Below, one piece after another: positions 17,312 to 26,884 of a stretch of DNA of 64,000 nucleotides (position 1 is its first letter; the number at the start of each line of letters is the position of its first letter). Both the position numbers and the translations under genes were made by a program. Under the pieces are notes generated by a model that saw only the letters and a program-made list of their open reading frames with translations, made no database searches and was not told the origin of the DNA. The DNA is from Sphingorhabdus rigui (GTDB lineage: Bacteria > Pseudomonadota > Alphaproteobacteria > Sphingomonadales > Sphingomonadaceae). The stretch covers positions 136,291 to 200,290 of the forward strand of contig NZ_JACIEA010000002.1 of the NCBI RefSeq assembly GCF_014196595.1, written 5' to 3'.

Positions 17312-18919
17312 CTATGCTGCGGCGGGATAAATTTCCCACAAATTGCCAAGTGCCCGCTTCAACGGCTCAAGATGCGCCGCATAAGGTTTCCATTGGTCAA
17401 CGCCGTCGCGGTTGATAGGGCGGCGGACCTGCTCGCTCGACGCCGTGCGCACGGCGCGCTTGTTTTCATGGAAATTCAGGCACGCATCTTCAAACGGCAG
17501 CCTGAGATATTCCAAAAGTTTTCGGATTTCCTGCTCCGGATCGTCCAACAATTGTTCGTGAATGACGCGGTGGACATAGCCCGGTGCAACCGCATCAAAA
17601 TGCGCCATAGCCCGCACATAATCCGCATAATATTGGCCCATATGCGCAAGGTCATAACTGAACGCCTGCCCCTTGGCGAAATGCTGGCGATAATTGGAGA
17701 AGCAGCAATCAAGCGGGTGGCGCCGGGCATCGATGATTTTGGCGTTGGGCAAAATCAAACGGATGAACGCCAGATAATTCCAGTTATTGGGCAGCTTATC
17801 GATGAAAAATGGCTTGTCGGTTTTACGCTGGATGCGGGTCCGCTCGATAAACTCTGCGCCAAGCCTTTCGGCATCATCGGCGGATAGCGCCACGGTCGCA
17901 TCAATCCAGTCCGACCCGCGCCCTTCACGCAGTGCCATGGCTGGAATGTCGGGCAATTCCATCGTCCCTTCAACCATGGAATGGCTCGCAAGGATTTGCT
18001 CGATCAACGTCGAGCCCGCACGCGGCATGCCGATGATGAAAATGGGGTCTGGCGCCATATGCCCCTGCCCCGCGCGCGCTTCCCAAAATGGCGTGGTGAA
18101 CTGGGCAATAATCTGATCGACCTGCGTGCTGACGCCTTGCGGATCGTAGCTCAGCTCCGCACTGCGCAGCGCGTTGCCCTTGGCATAATGGGCAAAGGCG
18201 GCTGCGTGATCCGCGCGCTCTTCGCTTGCCTTACCCAGTGCAAAATGCAGGTGAAACGCGTCCTCTGCCACCAATCCGGCCGACGTCAGCGCAATATCCA
18301 TCGCCGCAACATCGTCATCCGAAAACTGGTAGGTTTTTAGATTGGCGAGGCTCCAATACACTTCGCCCAGCGTTGGTTCCACCGATATGGCGTGGCGATA
18401 TGCCGCAACGCTTTCGTCCTGATTGCCAACGGTTTTGAGCATATGGCCATAGCTCATCCACAATTTGGCATGATCGGGGAAACGCGCGGTCAGTTCCTGA
18501 TACAGCGCAATCGCTTCTGCATAGCCCCCAATCCGTCCGAGTGCCGCAGCCTTCAAATTTTGCTGCACCGGATTGTCACCGTCTTCGGCAAGCACGGCGT
18601 TCAAATGCTCAAGCGCCTCTGGAAAGCGGTTCTGTTTATACAGCACCGTTGCCAGATTGGCACGCGCCGCCCCAAAATCAGGCGTCAGCTCAAGCGCGCG
18701 GCGAAGCAATGCCTCGCTATCTTTCAACCGGCCCACACGCGCCGCCAATTCCGCCATCATGCGGATCGCGGCAACATCAGTCGGCGCATCACGCAAATGA
18801 CCGCGCAATAGCGGCTCTGCATCCTCCAACCTGTTTTCGGAAAGCGCGATAGCCGCCGCCATAAGGTTCGGATTGCGCAAAGCAGCTTCGATAGCGGGGC
18901 GGGCAGAAATTTGGTTCAT
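17312..18919 (-). CDS. TPR-repeat sulfotransferase family protein
   Basis: Protein of 535 aa. Residues about 25-250 hold tetratricopeptide repeats (for example PDFGAARANLATVLYKQNRF). From about 290 comes a sulfotransferase domain with PAPS-binding FIIGMPRAGSTLIEQIL, and later DARRHPLDCCFSNYRQ matching the 3'-phosphate loop. No signal peptide, so cytoplasmic. TPR-sulfotransferase fusions are frequent in sphingomonads and Caulobacter and often sit beside TonB receptors, as here; the physiological acceptor is not established. Start overlaps the stop of the MocA-like gene as ATGA. Confidence 0.88.
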   Translation of the reverse strand: MNQISARPAIEAALRNPNLMAAAIALSENRLEDAEPLLRGHLRDAPTDVAAIRMMAELAARVGRLKDSEALLRRALELTPDFGAARANLATVLYKQNRFPEALEHLNAVLAEDGDNPVQQNLKAAALGRIGGYAEAIALYQELTARFPDHAKLWMSYGHMLKTVGNQDESVAAYRHAISVEPTLGEVYWSLANLKTYQFSDDDVAAMDIALTSAGLVAEDAFHLHFALGKASEERADHAAAFAHYAKGNALRSAELSYDPQGVSTQVDQIIAQFTTPFWEARAGQGHMAPDPIFIIGMPRAGSTLIEQILASHSMVEGTMELPDIPAMALREGRGSDWIDATVALSADDAERLGAEFIERTRIQRKTDKPFFIDKLPNNWNYLAFIRLILPNAKIIDARRHPLDCCFSNYRQHFAKGQAFSYDLAHMGQYYADYVRAMAHFDAVAPGYVHRVIHEQLLDDPEQEIRKLLEYLRLPFEDACLNFHENKRAVRTASSEQVRRPINRDGVDQWKPYAAHLEPLKRALGNLWEIYPAAA

Positions 18920-19509
18920 TGCGGACGGTCTATGCGATGAAACGAAACTTTTGAAGCGGCCAAATCATCTGCCGTATCAATGTCGCATAATGTGCCCGCA
19001 GGTGCGGCGATTTTTTCTGCATCGGCCAGAATATGGCGCGCGCCAGCATCCCCCGCTGTCGCCAGCAAATCCGGCCAATGAGATCGCGGAAATATCGCAG
19101 GCGGCATGGGCTGGTGTCCATCAAACGATGCCACCACATTATCGGTGCAAGCCGCAATCAGCGCCTCGACATGGGCAGCCCCCACGAACGGCATATCGGC
19201 CAGCGCGATAAGCAAGGCTTGCGCACTCGTCCGCATCGCAGCCTCAACCGCGAGATGGAGCGAGCCCGATAGCCCAATGCCGGGGTTCGGGTTATCGACA
19301 ATATCAAATCCCAAACGCTTATAATGCGCTGCAATAGGTGTGTCGGGCTGACACACTGCAAAATGCCCTCCCGCTGCGACGCTGGCCAGTGCATGCGCCG
19401 CACGCAACCCGAGTGGCGCTCCTTCAAAATCCGCCATCAGCTTATCAGAACCAAAACGCCGCGCATTGCCCGCCGCCAGCAGGACGATCGCGACGTCCTT
19501 CGCCTGCAT
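18916..19509 (-). CDS. MocA-like molybdenum cofactor nucleotidyltransferase
   Basis: Protein of 197 aa, NTP-transferase fold. LLAAGNARRFGSDKL is the LAAGxxxRxGxxK signature binding the nucleotide, and ALADMPFV the metal-binding DMP motif. MocA-type enzymes add CMP to molybdopterin-Mo for xanthine-oxidase-family enzymes; the divergent IorAB genes encode such an enzyme. ATG at 19509 overlaps the XdhC stop as TGATG; an in-frame TTG one codon upstream is rejected. Followed without gap by the sulfotransferase. Confidence 0.85.
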   Translation of the reverse strand: MQAKDVAIVLLAAGNARRFGSDKLMADFEGAPLGLRAAHALASVAAGGHFAVCQPDTPIAAHYKRLGFDIVDNPNPGIGLSGSLHLAVEAAMRTSAQALLIALADMPFVGAAHVEALIAACTDNVVASFDGHQPMPPAIFPRSHWPDLLATAGDAGARHILADAEKIAAPAGTLCDIDTADDLAASKVSFHRIDRPQ

Positions 19510-20447
19510 CAACGCAACCCTTGGTTAAACGCGCGGATCATGCCGCCCGCGATAGACAGCGCGATTTCGGGCGCGCTGATGGCGTTAATCGCAACGCCCG
19601 CTGGCCCCTCAATACGCGCGCATTGCTCTGCACTGACACCCGCCGCCGAGAGCCGCGCAAGACGTGCCTGATGCGACCGGACGGAACCGAGCGCAGCAAC
19701 ATAGGCCGCAGGGCTCGCCAGCGCCGCCGCCAGCGCAGGGTCGTCGATTTTGGGATCATGGCTAAGCGTCACAATCGCGCTTCGGCTATCGGGCGCAAAG
19801 GCCTTAACCGCGTCGTCGGGCCAACGGTCATCCAACCGGATGCCGGGAAAGCGTTCCGCAGTTAAAAACCGCCCCCGCGGGTCGCACAATGTAACATCCA
19901 CCCCCTGTGATACCGCAATGGCGGCAAGGGCCGATGCAATTTCGACTGCGCCCACAATCAGCAAACGGCGCGGCGGATGGTAGATATTGACGAAGCCAGC
20001 GCTGGCAGCATCGTCCAGCAAGGCACTTCGGCCCGATTCCAAATCCGTCACAACCGAAAGCGCCGCACCGGCCGATCGCGCCTTGATGATATCACCAAAG
20101 AGATGCGCCGGAAAACCATCGGCGGAAACAGGCTGGACCAGCACCTGAATATCCCCGCCACAGGGCAGGCCAACGTCCCACGCCGCATCGTCGGCAACGC
20201 CATATCGGCGCAGCACCGGCGGCGCGCCTGCCAAAACCAATTGCGCGCGTTCAAGAACATCGCCCTCAACACAGCCGCCCGAAACCGAACCCACAAAGCG
20301 CCCGTCCGCATGCACAAGCATATGCGTGCCGACCGGACATGGCGCGGATTTCCAGGTTTCGACCACCGTCGCAATCGCCATAGGCGCGCCTGCCCAGTCA
20401 ATTGCGGCGGCAAGGATACGGTCGTGGTTGGCGCTGCCCATAGTCAT
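19509..20447 (-). CDS. XdhC/CoxI family molybdenum hydroxylase maturation protein
   Basis: Protein of 312 aa. The N-terminal XdhC_CoxI part contains [26 protein letters not shown] (shown in part by GSVSGGCVE), and the C-terminal half has a Rossmann-type [19 protein letters not shown] with DPRGRF. XdhC proteins bind molybdenum cofactor, protect it and hand it, sulfurated, to xanthine-dehydrogenase-family enzymes. It is divergent from iorA by 69 bases and couples into the MocA-like gene. An internal ATG at 20441 is a possible alternative start. Confidence 0.88.
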   Translation of the reverse strand: MTMGSANHDRILAAAIDWAGAPMAIATVVETWKSAPCPVGTHMLVHADGRFVGSVSGGCVEGDVLERAQLVLAGAPPVLRRYGVADDAAWDVGLPCGGDIQVLVQPVSADGFPAHLFGDIIKARSAGAALSVVTDLESGRSALLDDAASAGFVNIYHPPRRLLIVGAVEIASALAAIAVSQGVDVTLCDPRGRFLTAERFPGIRLDDRWPDDAVKAFAPDSRSAIVTLSHDPKIDDPALAAALASPAAYVAALGSVRSHQARLARLSAAGVSAEQCARIEGPAGVAINAISAPEIALSIAGGMIRAFNQGLR

Positions 20448-20516
20448 GGCAATGCGCTAGCAAAGAGGGTGAAGCGTTGCTATATGAAACGCAGTTTAGG
20501 GCGGGAGCTTATTTTC

Positions 20517-21008
20517 ATGGCAATTCAGACGTCAATCAATGGCAAGCCAGTCGCGCTTGCGGCGGAACCAGACACCCCGTTGCTATGGGTCATCCGCGAA
20601 GAGCTTGGCCTGACCGGTACGAAATTCGGATGCGGCATTGCGGCCTGCGGGGCTTGCACTGTCCATGTTAATGGCGAACCGACCCGTTCATGCAGCCTTC
20701 CCGTCAGCGAAGTGGCAGGCAAATCGATCACCACCATCGAAGGCCTGAAATCAGCGGACGGTACGCTCCACGCGGTACAGCAAGCATGGATTTCTGCGCA
20801 GGTTCCGCAATGTGGCTATTGCCAGTCGGGGCAAATTATGGCGGCTGTGGCGCTTATCGAAAAAACGGGCAGCCCAAGCGATGCACAAATTGATGAGGCG
20901 ATGACCAACATCTGCCGCTGCGGCACCTATCCGCGCATTCGCAAGGCGATACATGCCGCAACCGGGCAAGCGGCGAAAGCGGCGAAACCTGTAGAAGGAG
21001 GCGCATAA
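20517..21008 (+). CDS. iorA: IorA-like (2Fe-2S) subunit of molybdenum hydroxylase
   Basis: Protein of 163 aa, the normal length for small subunits of isoquinoline 1-oxidoreductase/aldehyde dehydrogenase types. Two [2Fe-2S] clusters: ferredoxin-like [15 protein letters not shown] with downstream Cys, and alpha-helical CGYCQSGQI plus [11 protein letters not shown]. It carries electrons from the molybdenum site to an acceptor. I chose ATG at 20517 after GGGAG; an in-frame ATG at 20484 adds 11 residues. The long upstream extension to 19977 overlaps XdhC and is rejected. Stop overlaps iorB as TAATG. Confidence 0.9.
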   Translation: MAIQTSINGKPVALAAEPDTPLLWVIREELGLTGTKFGCGIAACGACTVHVNGEPTRSCSLPVSEVAGKSITTIEGLKSADGTLHAVQQAWISAQVPQCGYCQSGQIMAAVALIEKTGSPSDAQIDEAMTNICRCGTYPRIRKAIHAATGQAAKAAKPVEGGA

Positions 21009-23251
21009 TGGCTGACACCCCAACAGCAGACATGCAACCAGCCGCGCCTGCAAAGCGCAAGGGCGTCAAGCGCCGTGCCTTCCTCATTGGTGGTGTCGCG
21101 GTCGTCGGTGCCGGCCTGTTCGGTATCTCCATTGCCGACAGCAATGCCGCCAAATCCGCCAAGGCGCTTCTTGAAAGCGACGGCGGTCACATCTTTGCCA
21201 CATGGCTGAAAATTGGTGAGGATGACAGCATCACCATTTATTCGCCGCATACCGACATTGGTCAGGGATCGAACACCGGTCTTGCCCAAATGCTCGCCGA
21301 AGAACTGGATGCTGCGTGGGATCAGGTGCGTGTTGTTTCTGCACCCGCCGAACCGGCGTTCGCCAATGTGGGGCTTGGACGCGCCTTCCTTGCCGATATG
21401 ACGGGACAACCGGCGATCATTAATGGCATTCCGCAATCATTCCTGTCCTTCCTCGCGCGGCAAATGAACCTTCAGATGACCGGCGGCTCAACCGCTTTGC
21501 GCTTCACGGGCCGGGTGACGTTTCAAAATGTCGGTGCGGCGACGCGGCTGGCATTGGTTGAAACCGCTGCCAAGCGTCTGGCCGTTCCAGCGGCGGAACT
21601 GACGACACAGGACAGTCATGTCATCCATGCCAAATCCGGCCGTGCGTTGCGCTATGGCGAACTGGCGGCTGAAGCGGCGACCTTGTCGCTCGACAATGCG
21701 CCAAAGCTGAAGGATCCGTCGCAATATCGCATCATGCGCCAATCGATGCAGCGGCTCGACATTCCAGCGAAGGTCGATGGCAGCGCCCAATATGGCATGG
21801 ACTTTTCGGTCCCCGACATGCGCGTCGCAACGATCATGGCGGCACCCGTTCGTGGCGGCAAATTGACGTCCGTGGACACGGCGCCTGCGTTGGCGGTCAA
21901 AGGCGTCGAGAAAGTCATCAAGCTCGATGATGCGGTTGCTGTGGTGGCGAAAGGCTATTGGCCAGCCATTTCCGGCTTGCGCGCGCTCACCCCTCAGTTT
22001 TCGGACGGCGGCAATGGCGGCATTTCGACCGCGTCCATTTTCAAAGCGCATGATGATCTCATGGCCAAGGGTGAAGCCGATAGCGCAGCCGGCGATGGTG
22101 ATGTGCAGGCTGGTCTTGGGGCACAACCGATTGAAGCGAAATATCAGGTGCCATTTCTGCACCACGCGATGATGGAGCCATTCGCCCTGACCGCCCATTT
22201 TAAGGATGGGAAGCTCAACATTTGGGGCGGCATGCAGGACCCGCTTGCGACCAAGATGATGGCGGTCGAGGTATCCGGTCTCGACGCGGATGATGTGACA
22301 TTCCACCCGATGATGATCGGTGGCAGCTTTGGCCGCCGTTTGCCCATGTATATGGAAATCGTCGGTCAGGTCACAAAGCTTGCGATGCAATTGCCTTATC
22401 CCGTCAAGCTTATCTGGAGCCGCGAGGAAGAAGTCGCCCAAGGCGCATATCGCCCGCAAAGCTCCGCCGCGTTGAAGGCTTCGTTGACCAAAGAAAAGCG
22501 GATAAAGGCATATCGCAACGACTATGCCCAACCCGAAAGCGCCGAGAGCGAAACGGTATTTCCTTATGCCCTGCCAGCCGTGTCGCGTCGGCACTTTGCG
22601 CATGTTTCGAACCAGCAAACCGGCGCATGGCGTTCGGTCAATTCGACACAGCAGGGCTTTTACAATGAAAGCTTCATGGACGAACTGGCCCATGCAGCGG
22701 GCGAAGATCCGGTCGTATTTCGCCGCAATCATTTGAAGGCGGGATCGCGGCATTTACGCGTCTTGGACGAAGTGGCTGCACGCAGCGGTTGGGGCTCCCC
22801 CCTTCCCGCCGGAACCGGTCGCGGTGTTGCCCTGGTCGAAAGTTTCAGAACCATCGTCGCGCATGTGATCGAGGCGTCGGTCGGTGACGACGGCATGCCC
22901 AAAGTACATAAGGTGACAACGGTCGTGGACGCCGGAAGCATTGTTAACCCCGACGCCGCCATGGCACAGATTGAAGGCGGCACCATCATGGGGCTTTCAT
23001 CCGCAATTGGTGAGGCGATTACGCTTGAAAATGGCGCGGTTCAGCAAAGCAACTTGGCCGATTATCCGTTGCTGAAAATGGCAGGCGCGCCCTTGGTGAT
23101 GGATATCCACTTCCTCAACAGCGGTGCGGATATGGGCGGTATTGGCGAACCCGGCGTTCCTCCGGCTGCCCCTGCCTTGGCCAATGCGCTGTTCGCGGCC
23201 ACCGGCAAACGCGTCCGCAATCTGCCCATCCTAACCCAAGCGAAAGCCTAA
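21008..23251 (+). CDS. iorB: IorB-like molybdopterin-binding subunit (xanthine dehydrogenase family)
   Basis: Protein of 747 aa. A Tat-like N-terminus (KGVKRRAFLIGGVAVVGAGLFG, in short KRRAFLIGG) suggests periplasmic export in complex with the small subunit. GSFGRRLPM and GAWRSVNSTQQGF fit the cofactor and substrate region, and GIGEPGVPPAAPAL near the C-terminus contains the conserved catalytic Glu. Family members hydroxylate N-heterocycles or oxidise aldehydes. The large-plus-small subunit layout without a FAD subunit is typical of IorAB-type enzymes that pass electrons to cytochrome c or quinone. Substrate not deducible. Confidence 0.9.
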   Translation: MADTPTADMQPAAPAKRKGVKRRAFLIGGVAVVGAGLFGISIADSNAAKSAKALLESDGGHIFATWLKIGEDDSITIYSPHTDIGQGSNTGLAQMLAEELDAAWDQVRVVSAPAEPAFANVGLGRAFLADMTGQPAIINGIPQSFLSFLARQMNLQMTGGSTALRFTGRVTFQNVGAATRLALVETAAKRLAVPAAELTTQDSHVIHAKSGRALRYGELAAEAATLSLDNAPKLKDPSQYRIMRQSMQRLDIPAKVDGSAQYGMDFSVPDMRVATIMAAPVRGGKLTSVDTAPALAVKGVEKVIKLDDAVAVVAKGYWPAISGLRALTPQFSDGGNGGISTASIFKAHDDLMAKGEADSAAGDGDVQAGLGAQPIEAKYQVPFLHHAMMEPFALTAHFKDGKLNIWGGMQDPLATKMMAVEVSGLDADDVTFHPMMIGGSFGRRLPMYMEIVGQVTKLAMQLPYPVKLIWSREEEVAQGAYRPQSSAALKASLTKEKRIKAYRNDYAQPESAESETVFPYALPAVSRRHFAHVSNQQTGAWRSVNSTQQGFYNESFMDELAHAAGEDPVVFRRNHLKAGSRHLRVLDEVAARSGWGSPLPAGTGRGVALVESFRTIVAHVIEASVGDDGMPKVHKVTTVVDAGSIVNPDAAMAQIEGGTIMGLSSAIGEAITLENGAVQQSNLADYPLLKMAGAPLVMDIHFLNSGADMGGIGEPGVPPAAPALANALFAATGKRVRNLPILTQAKA

Positions 23252-23252
23252 T

Positions 23253-23849
23253 TTGCCGCACGCAAGGTTGTTGAAGCCAACGGACAATCTGGAAATCGCC
23301 GAGACATTGGCGCGCGCGTTCCAGACCGAGACCGGATGGAGCTATGTCATTCCAGACGCAAAGCTGCGCGCACAGCGGCTTACCGGCGTGTTCCATTTGT
23401 TCTTGCGCGATGAACATCGCAAAGGCGCGGTGTATGGAACCGACGGCATTGAAGCCGTCACTTTATGGCGTGGTCCGGGGAATGCGCGCGATAGCATGTT
23501 GGATACCGCGCAGCTGATCGTGCCGTTCGTCCAGCAGCTGCGCTTTTCGATATTTCGCAGTCTTGAAGTCGCAGACCTTATCGAAAAGCATCTGCCAAAA
23601 GAGCCTGTCTGGTATCTACATTATGCGGGATGCGACCCGGCCTATCAGGGCAAAGGCTATGGCGGTGCGGCCATTCGCGCAGGGCTGGAGCGGGCAGATC
23701 AGGATGGATTGCCCGCCTATCTGGAAACCGCAGACGAACATAATATCCCATTATATCAAAGCTTTGGTTTTGCCATCAAGCATAGTTGGCAAGTGCCCGA
23801 AGGACCGCAATTTTGGGGCATGCAACGCCCGGGCAAGACCCGCCACTAG
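23253..23849 (+). CDS. GNAT family N-acetyltransferase
   Basis: Protein of 198 aa with the GNAT acetyl-CoA loop DPAYQGKGYGGAAIRAGL (about 130-147) followed by LPAYLETADEHNIPLYQSFGF, the usual C-terminal strand-turn. It starts with TTG at 23253, one base after the iorB stop; no better start is present, so it is likely co-translated. Substrate unknown. Confidence 0.82.
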   Translation: MPHARLLKPTDNLEIAETLARAFQTETGWSYVIPDAKLRAQRLTGVFHLFLRDEHRKGAVYGTDGIEAVTLWRGPGNARDSMLDTAQLIVPFVQQLRFSIFRSLEVADLIEKHLPKEPVWYLHYAGCDPAYQGKGYGGAAIRAGLERADQDGLPAYLETADEHNIPLYQSFGFAIKHSWQVPEGPQFWGMQRPGKTRH

Positions 23850-23914
23850 ATAACGCCAGCGCCCCTAGCCGCTGAAGCCCTTGCCCTCTGTACAAAAGCG
23901 GCGTAGCCTTTGCG

Positions 23915-24090
23915 CACGCACCAGGTCTGCGCGAGAGCGTGGATAATAGGGAAGCCGGCGGAAATCCGGCGCTGTTCCCGCAACTGTAACCGGCGAGCTT
24001 TTGCTCCAAATGCCACTGGGGAAACGGGTGACCGTGAAACTGGGAAGGCGGGGCAAGAGCATAGACCCGGGAGCCAGGAGACCTGCCTGA
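23915..24090 (+). ncRNA. Cobalamin (adenosylcobalamin) riboswitch
   Basis: Leader of btuB. The closing stem AGGTCT (23923-23928) / AGACCT (24079-24084) encloses the cobalamin core: ATAGGGAAGCCGG, GGAAATCCGG, the TTCCCGCAACTGTAA element, GCCACTGG, ACTGGGAAGGC and the B12-box-like GAGCCAGGAGACCTGCC. Binding of the coenzyme lowers expression of the uptake operon. Confidence 0.95.
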
Positions 24091-24139
24091 TTGCGGTTTG
24101 TCCTTTGTGCTTGCGGGACACTGGCGCAATCGGGGTTTT
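24089..24139 (+). terminator. Riboswitch expression-platform terminator
   Basis: Immediately after the aptamer, GATTGCG (24089-24095) pairs with CGCAATC (24125-24131) and inner TGTCC (24099-24103) with GGACA (24116-24120); TTTT follows at 24136-24139. It overlaps the end of the aptamer by two bases, suiting ligand-dependent transcription termination before btuB. Confidence 0.6.
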
Positions 24140-24188
24140 CCTCCGCGTGACGACATTGTGTTGGACGTCATGCGAAGGAGATACATCC

Positions 24189-26036
24189 ATGACCTTGTTA
24201 AAATATTCGGCTGCGGCGCTTGCGCTGCTGCCGGCGTCTGCAATGGCAGATGAATGGGACGACGTTATTGTTGTTACCGCGAGTGGTTTTGAACAGCCGC
24301 GATCTGAAACCGGACAAGCGATTGATATCGTTGACCGCGAACGGCTCGACCAATTGCAAAGCGCCACCATCGGCGATGCGTTGCAAAGCGTGCCCGGCGT
24401 TACCGTTGCCACCCGCGGCGGCCTTGGCAGTCAGGCGAGCGCGTTTTTGCGCGGCGGCAACAGTTCGCAGACGCTGGTGCTCATCGATGGCGTGCGGATC
24501 AATGATCTCACCAGCCCCAATGGTGCGTTTGACTTTGGCACGCTGATGACCGGCAATATCGGTCAGGTGGAAGTCCTGCGCGGGCCAAATTCGATCATCT
24601 GGGGCAGCCAAGCAATTGGCGGCGTGGTCAATATCCAATCGCTCGCACCGGCCGATGGTTTCGAAGGACGCTTTGGCGCGGAATATGGTGCCGCCGATAC
24701 CAAACGGATGAACGCAAATATCGCCGGAACCAGTGGCTTGTTCGAAGGCAGCTTTGGCGGGTCATATGTCGATGCCCAAGGCATTTCCGCTCTGGCGGGC
24801 GGAACCGAACGCGATGGCTTTGAAAATGTCGCGGGCAATGGTCGGCTGAAGGTCAACATCAGCGATGCCTTCAATCTCGATTTCCGCGGCTATTATAACG
24901 ACGCGACGGTGGAATATGACTCCGCCTTTGGGATTGGCGCGAATGCCCTGCCCGTCACCCGGAACCGGCAATTTGTCGGCTATGTCGGGGCGAATGTCGT
25001 TGCGTTCGACGGCCGCATGCAAAACCGCATTGCCTACACACGAACCGATATCCGGCGGCTCGGCACGGACCCGGTGCTGTTCAGCTTCAACAACTTCATT
25101 GTCCGTGGCAGCATCGACCGCGCGGAATATCACACGGCGTTTGACGTCAACAACGCGCTGACACTGACCGCTGGCTTGGAATATGAACGGTCGTTCGCCA
25201 GCACATCTTTTGAGGGCGCTGCAGCCGATATCGCGCGCAACCATGTCGCCAGCGGCTTTAGCCAGATTATCGTTCGTCCTTTTGCAGGGCTGACGGTGAC
25301 GGGCGGGGTCCGGCATGACCAGTATACGGATTATGGCGGGCAAACGACATTGGGCGGCAACATTGCCTTCACCCCCAATGATGGCCGCACCATGTTGCGC
25401 GCCACCTATGGCGAGGGATTCCGCGCGCCGACGCTCAGCGAAGGTCAGCCACCTTATGGCAATCCCAACCTAAGGCCCGAAACCGCGCGCAATTTCGACC
25501 TTGGTTTCGAACAGCAAATATTGGATGGAAAGGCCCGGCTTTTCGCGACCTATTTCAACCGGCGCAGCACGGATTTGATCGCATTTTCCTTTGCGGCATT
25601 TCAGTCCGAAAACATCGACCGCGTGAAATCAACCGGTGTGGAAGCTGGCTTCAACCTGAACCCCACCGACCGATTGGACATTCGGGCAAGCTACACGCTG
25701 GTCGATGCGGTTAACCGGTCTGCGGGGGCCAATTTTGGCAATCGACTGGCGTTACGTCCGCAACATAGCGGCAGCCTGACGGTCGACTGGCAAACGCCCA
25801 TTGGTCTGTCGGTGGGCAGCAGTGTGTTGTTGATCGGCGATAGCTTTGACGACGCGTCAAACAGCGTAGTACTTGATGGCTATGCATTGGTTGGCCTGCG
25901 GGCATCATTGCCGATCAACGACAGGCTTGAGCTTTATGGCCGCGTCGATAACATCTTCGATATGCAGTATACTGTCGTGGCAGGATATAACAGCTTTGGT
26001 CGCAATGCCGCGGTTGGCGTCAGGGCCAAATTCTGA
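24189..26036 (+). CDS. btuB: TonB-dependent vitamin B12 receptor BtuB
   Basis: Protein of 615 aa from ATG at 24189 with RBS GAAGGAG. Signal peptide ends near ASAMADEWD; the TonB box DVIVVTASGFEQP follows, then a plug domain with VLIDGVRINDL and EVLRGPNSIIWGSQAIGGVVNI. The beta-barrel ends VGVRAKF with terminal phenylalanine. Length matches BtuB. The upstream cobalamin riboswitch and downstream BtuFCD genes give the substrate. The long N-terminal ORF extension runs through the riboswitch and is not coding. Confidence 0.95.
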   Translation: MTLLKYSAAALALLPASAMADEWDDVIVVTASGFEQPRSETGQAIDIVDRERLDQLQSATIGDALQSVPGVTVATRGGLGSQASAFLRGGNSSQTLVLIDGVRINDLTSPNGAFDFGTLMTGNIGQVEVLRGPNSIIWGSQAIGGVVNIQSLAPADGFEGRFGAEYGAADTKRMNANIAGTSGLFEGSFGGSYVDAQGISALAGGTERDGFENVAGNGRLKVNISDAFNLDFRGYYNDATVEYDSAFGIGANALPVTRNRQFVGYVGANVVAFDGRMQNRIAYTRTDIRRLGTDPVLFSFNNFIVRGSIDRAEYHTAFDVNNALTLTAGLEYERSFASTSFEGAAADIARNHVASGFSQIIVRPFAGLTVTGGVRHDQYTDYGGQTTLGGNIAFTPNDGRTMLRATYGEGFRAPTLSEGQPPYGNPNLRPETARNFDLGFEQQILDGKARLFATYFNRRSTDLIAFSFAAFQSENIDRVKSTGVEAGFNLNPTDRLDIRASYTLVDAVNRSAGANFGNRLALRPQHSGSLTVDWQTPIGLSVGSSVLLIGDSFDDASNSVVLDGYALVGLRASLPINDRLELYGRVDNIFDMQYTVVAGYNSFGRNAAVGVRAKF

Positions 26037-26884
26037 TGCGTCGCGGTTGGTGCATTTTGCCTGCATTGGCACTGGCCGGTTGCGCCAACAACGCTGCAAT
26101 TGCGCCCGGCGGGATCGTATCGAATAATCCTTGCATTGACGCCGTGCTGGCCGAAATCGCGTTGCCCGGCCAAGTGACTGCGGTCAGCAAATATTCGCAT
26201 GATCCCGATAGCGCATCTGCGCCTTTGTCATGGTCCATGCAGTATCCCGCCATTGGTGCAAGCGCAGAAGAATTGCTTTTGGCCCGCCCAAAATTGGTAC
26301 TGACGGGCAATTTGGCATCGTCGGGTGCAAATGCCGTGCTGGCGCGCGCAGGGATTAAAACAGTGGCCATTGGTGTCGCGCCGACAATTGCAGAAGACAT
26401 CGGGCAAATCCGCACGCTGGCGAAAGCCATCGGCAGGGTGGAGGCGGGTGAAAAACTGGTTGCGCGCGTAGAAAATGCCTTGCCAAAACCCGCCAATCCC
26501 CAGCCGCCAGTTTCAGCAGTCATCTGGCAAAATGGCGGGTTCGTTGCCGGCAAAGGCACGTTGCAAGACGAGCTGTTACAGCGCCACGGATTTCGCAATG
26601 CCAGCGCCGAATATGGGCTGGCGTCATGGGGTATATTGCCGCTGGAAACCCTGATGCGTAATCCACCGACGGTCATCTTCATGCCCACCAGTGCGCAGGG
26701 CGAAGATGCCCGAGCGCTTACCGCGCGGCAAAGGCTATTGCGGCATTTGGGCGACAAAACGCAAATCGTCGATTTTCCCGACAAGATGCTATTCTGCGGC
26801 GGTCCCACAATCGTGAAAGTATCCGCGATCTTGTCCAAGACGCGGGCATCACTCAATGCGCGCGCAAATGGAGGTGGCCAATGA
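26036..26884 (+). CDS. btuF: BtuF-like cobalamin-binding ABC transporter lipoprotein
   Basis: Protein of 282 aa, substrate-binding protein of helical-backbone type. LALAGC at about 11-16 is a lipobox, so it is membrane-anchored or lipid-modified in the periplasm. The motif SNNPCIDAVLAE and the later ARPKLVLTG resemble BtuF/FhuD N-lobes. TGATG overlap with btuB and ATGA overlap with btuC show co-translation. It should carry B12 from BtuB to BtuCD. Confidence 0.88.
   Translation: MRRGWCILPALALAGCANNAAIAPGGIVSNNPCIDAVLAEIALPGQVTAVSKYSHDPDSASAPLSWSMQYPAIGASAEELLLARPKLVLTGNLASSGANAVLARAGIKTVAIGVAPTIAEDIGQIRTLAKAIGRVEAGEKLVARVENALPKPANPQPPVSAVIWQNGGFVAGKGTLQDELLQRHGFRNASAEYGLASWGILPLETLMRNPPTVIFMPTSAQGEDARALTARQRLLRHLGDKTQIVDFPDKMLFCGGPTIVKVSAILSKTRASLNARANGGGQ

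Noticed and set aside
19977-20516. N-terminal extension of the iorA frame
   Set aside because: Overlaps xdhC on the other strand; the family length and RBS support the start at 20517.
21488-22753. 421-residue open frame on the minus strand
   Set aside because: Antisense to iorB, whose cofactor and Glu motifs are clear; the antisense product has no recognisable features.
23910-24188. N-terminal extension of the btuB frame
   Set aside because: It runs through the cobalamin riboswitch; the signal peptide and strong RBS fix the start at 24189.
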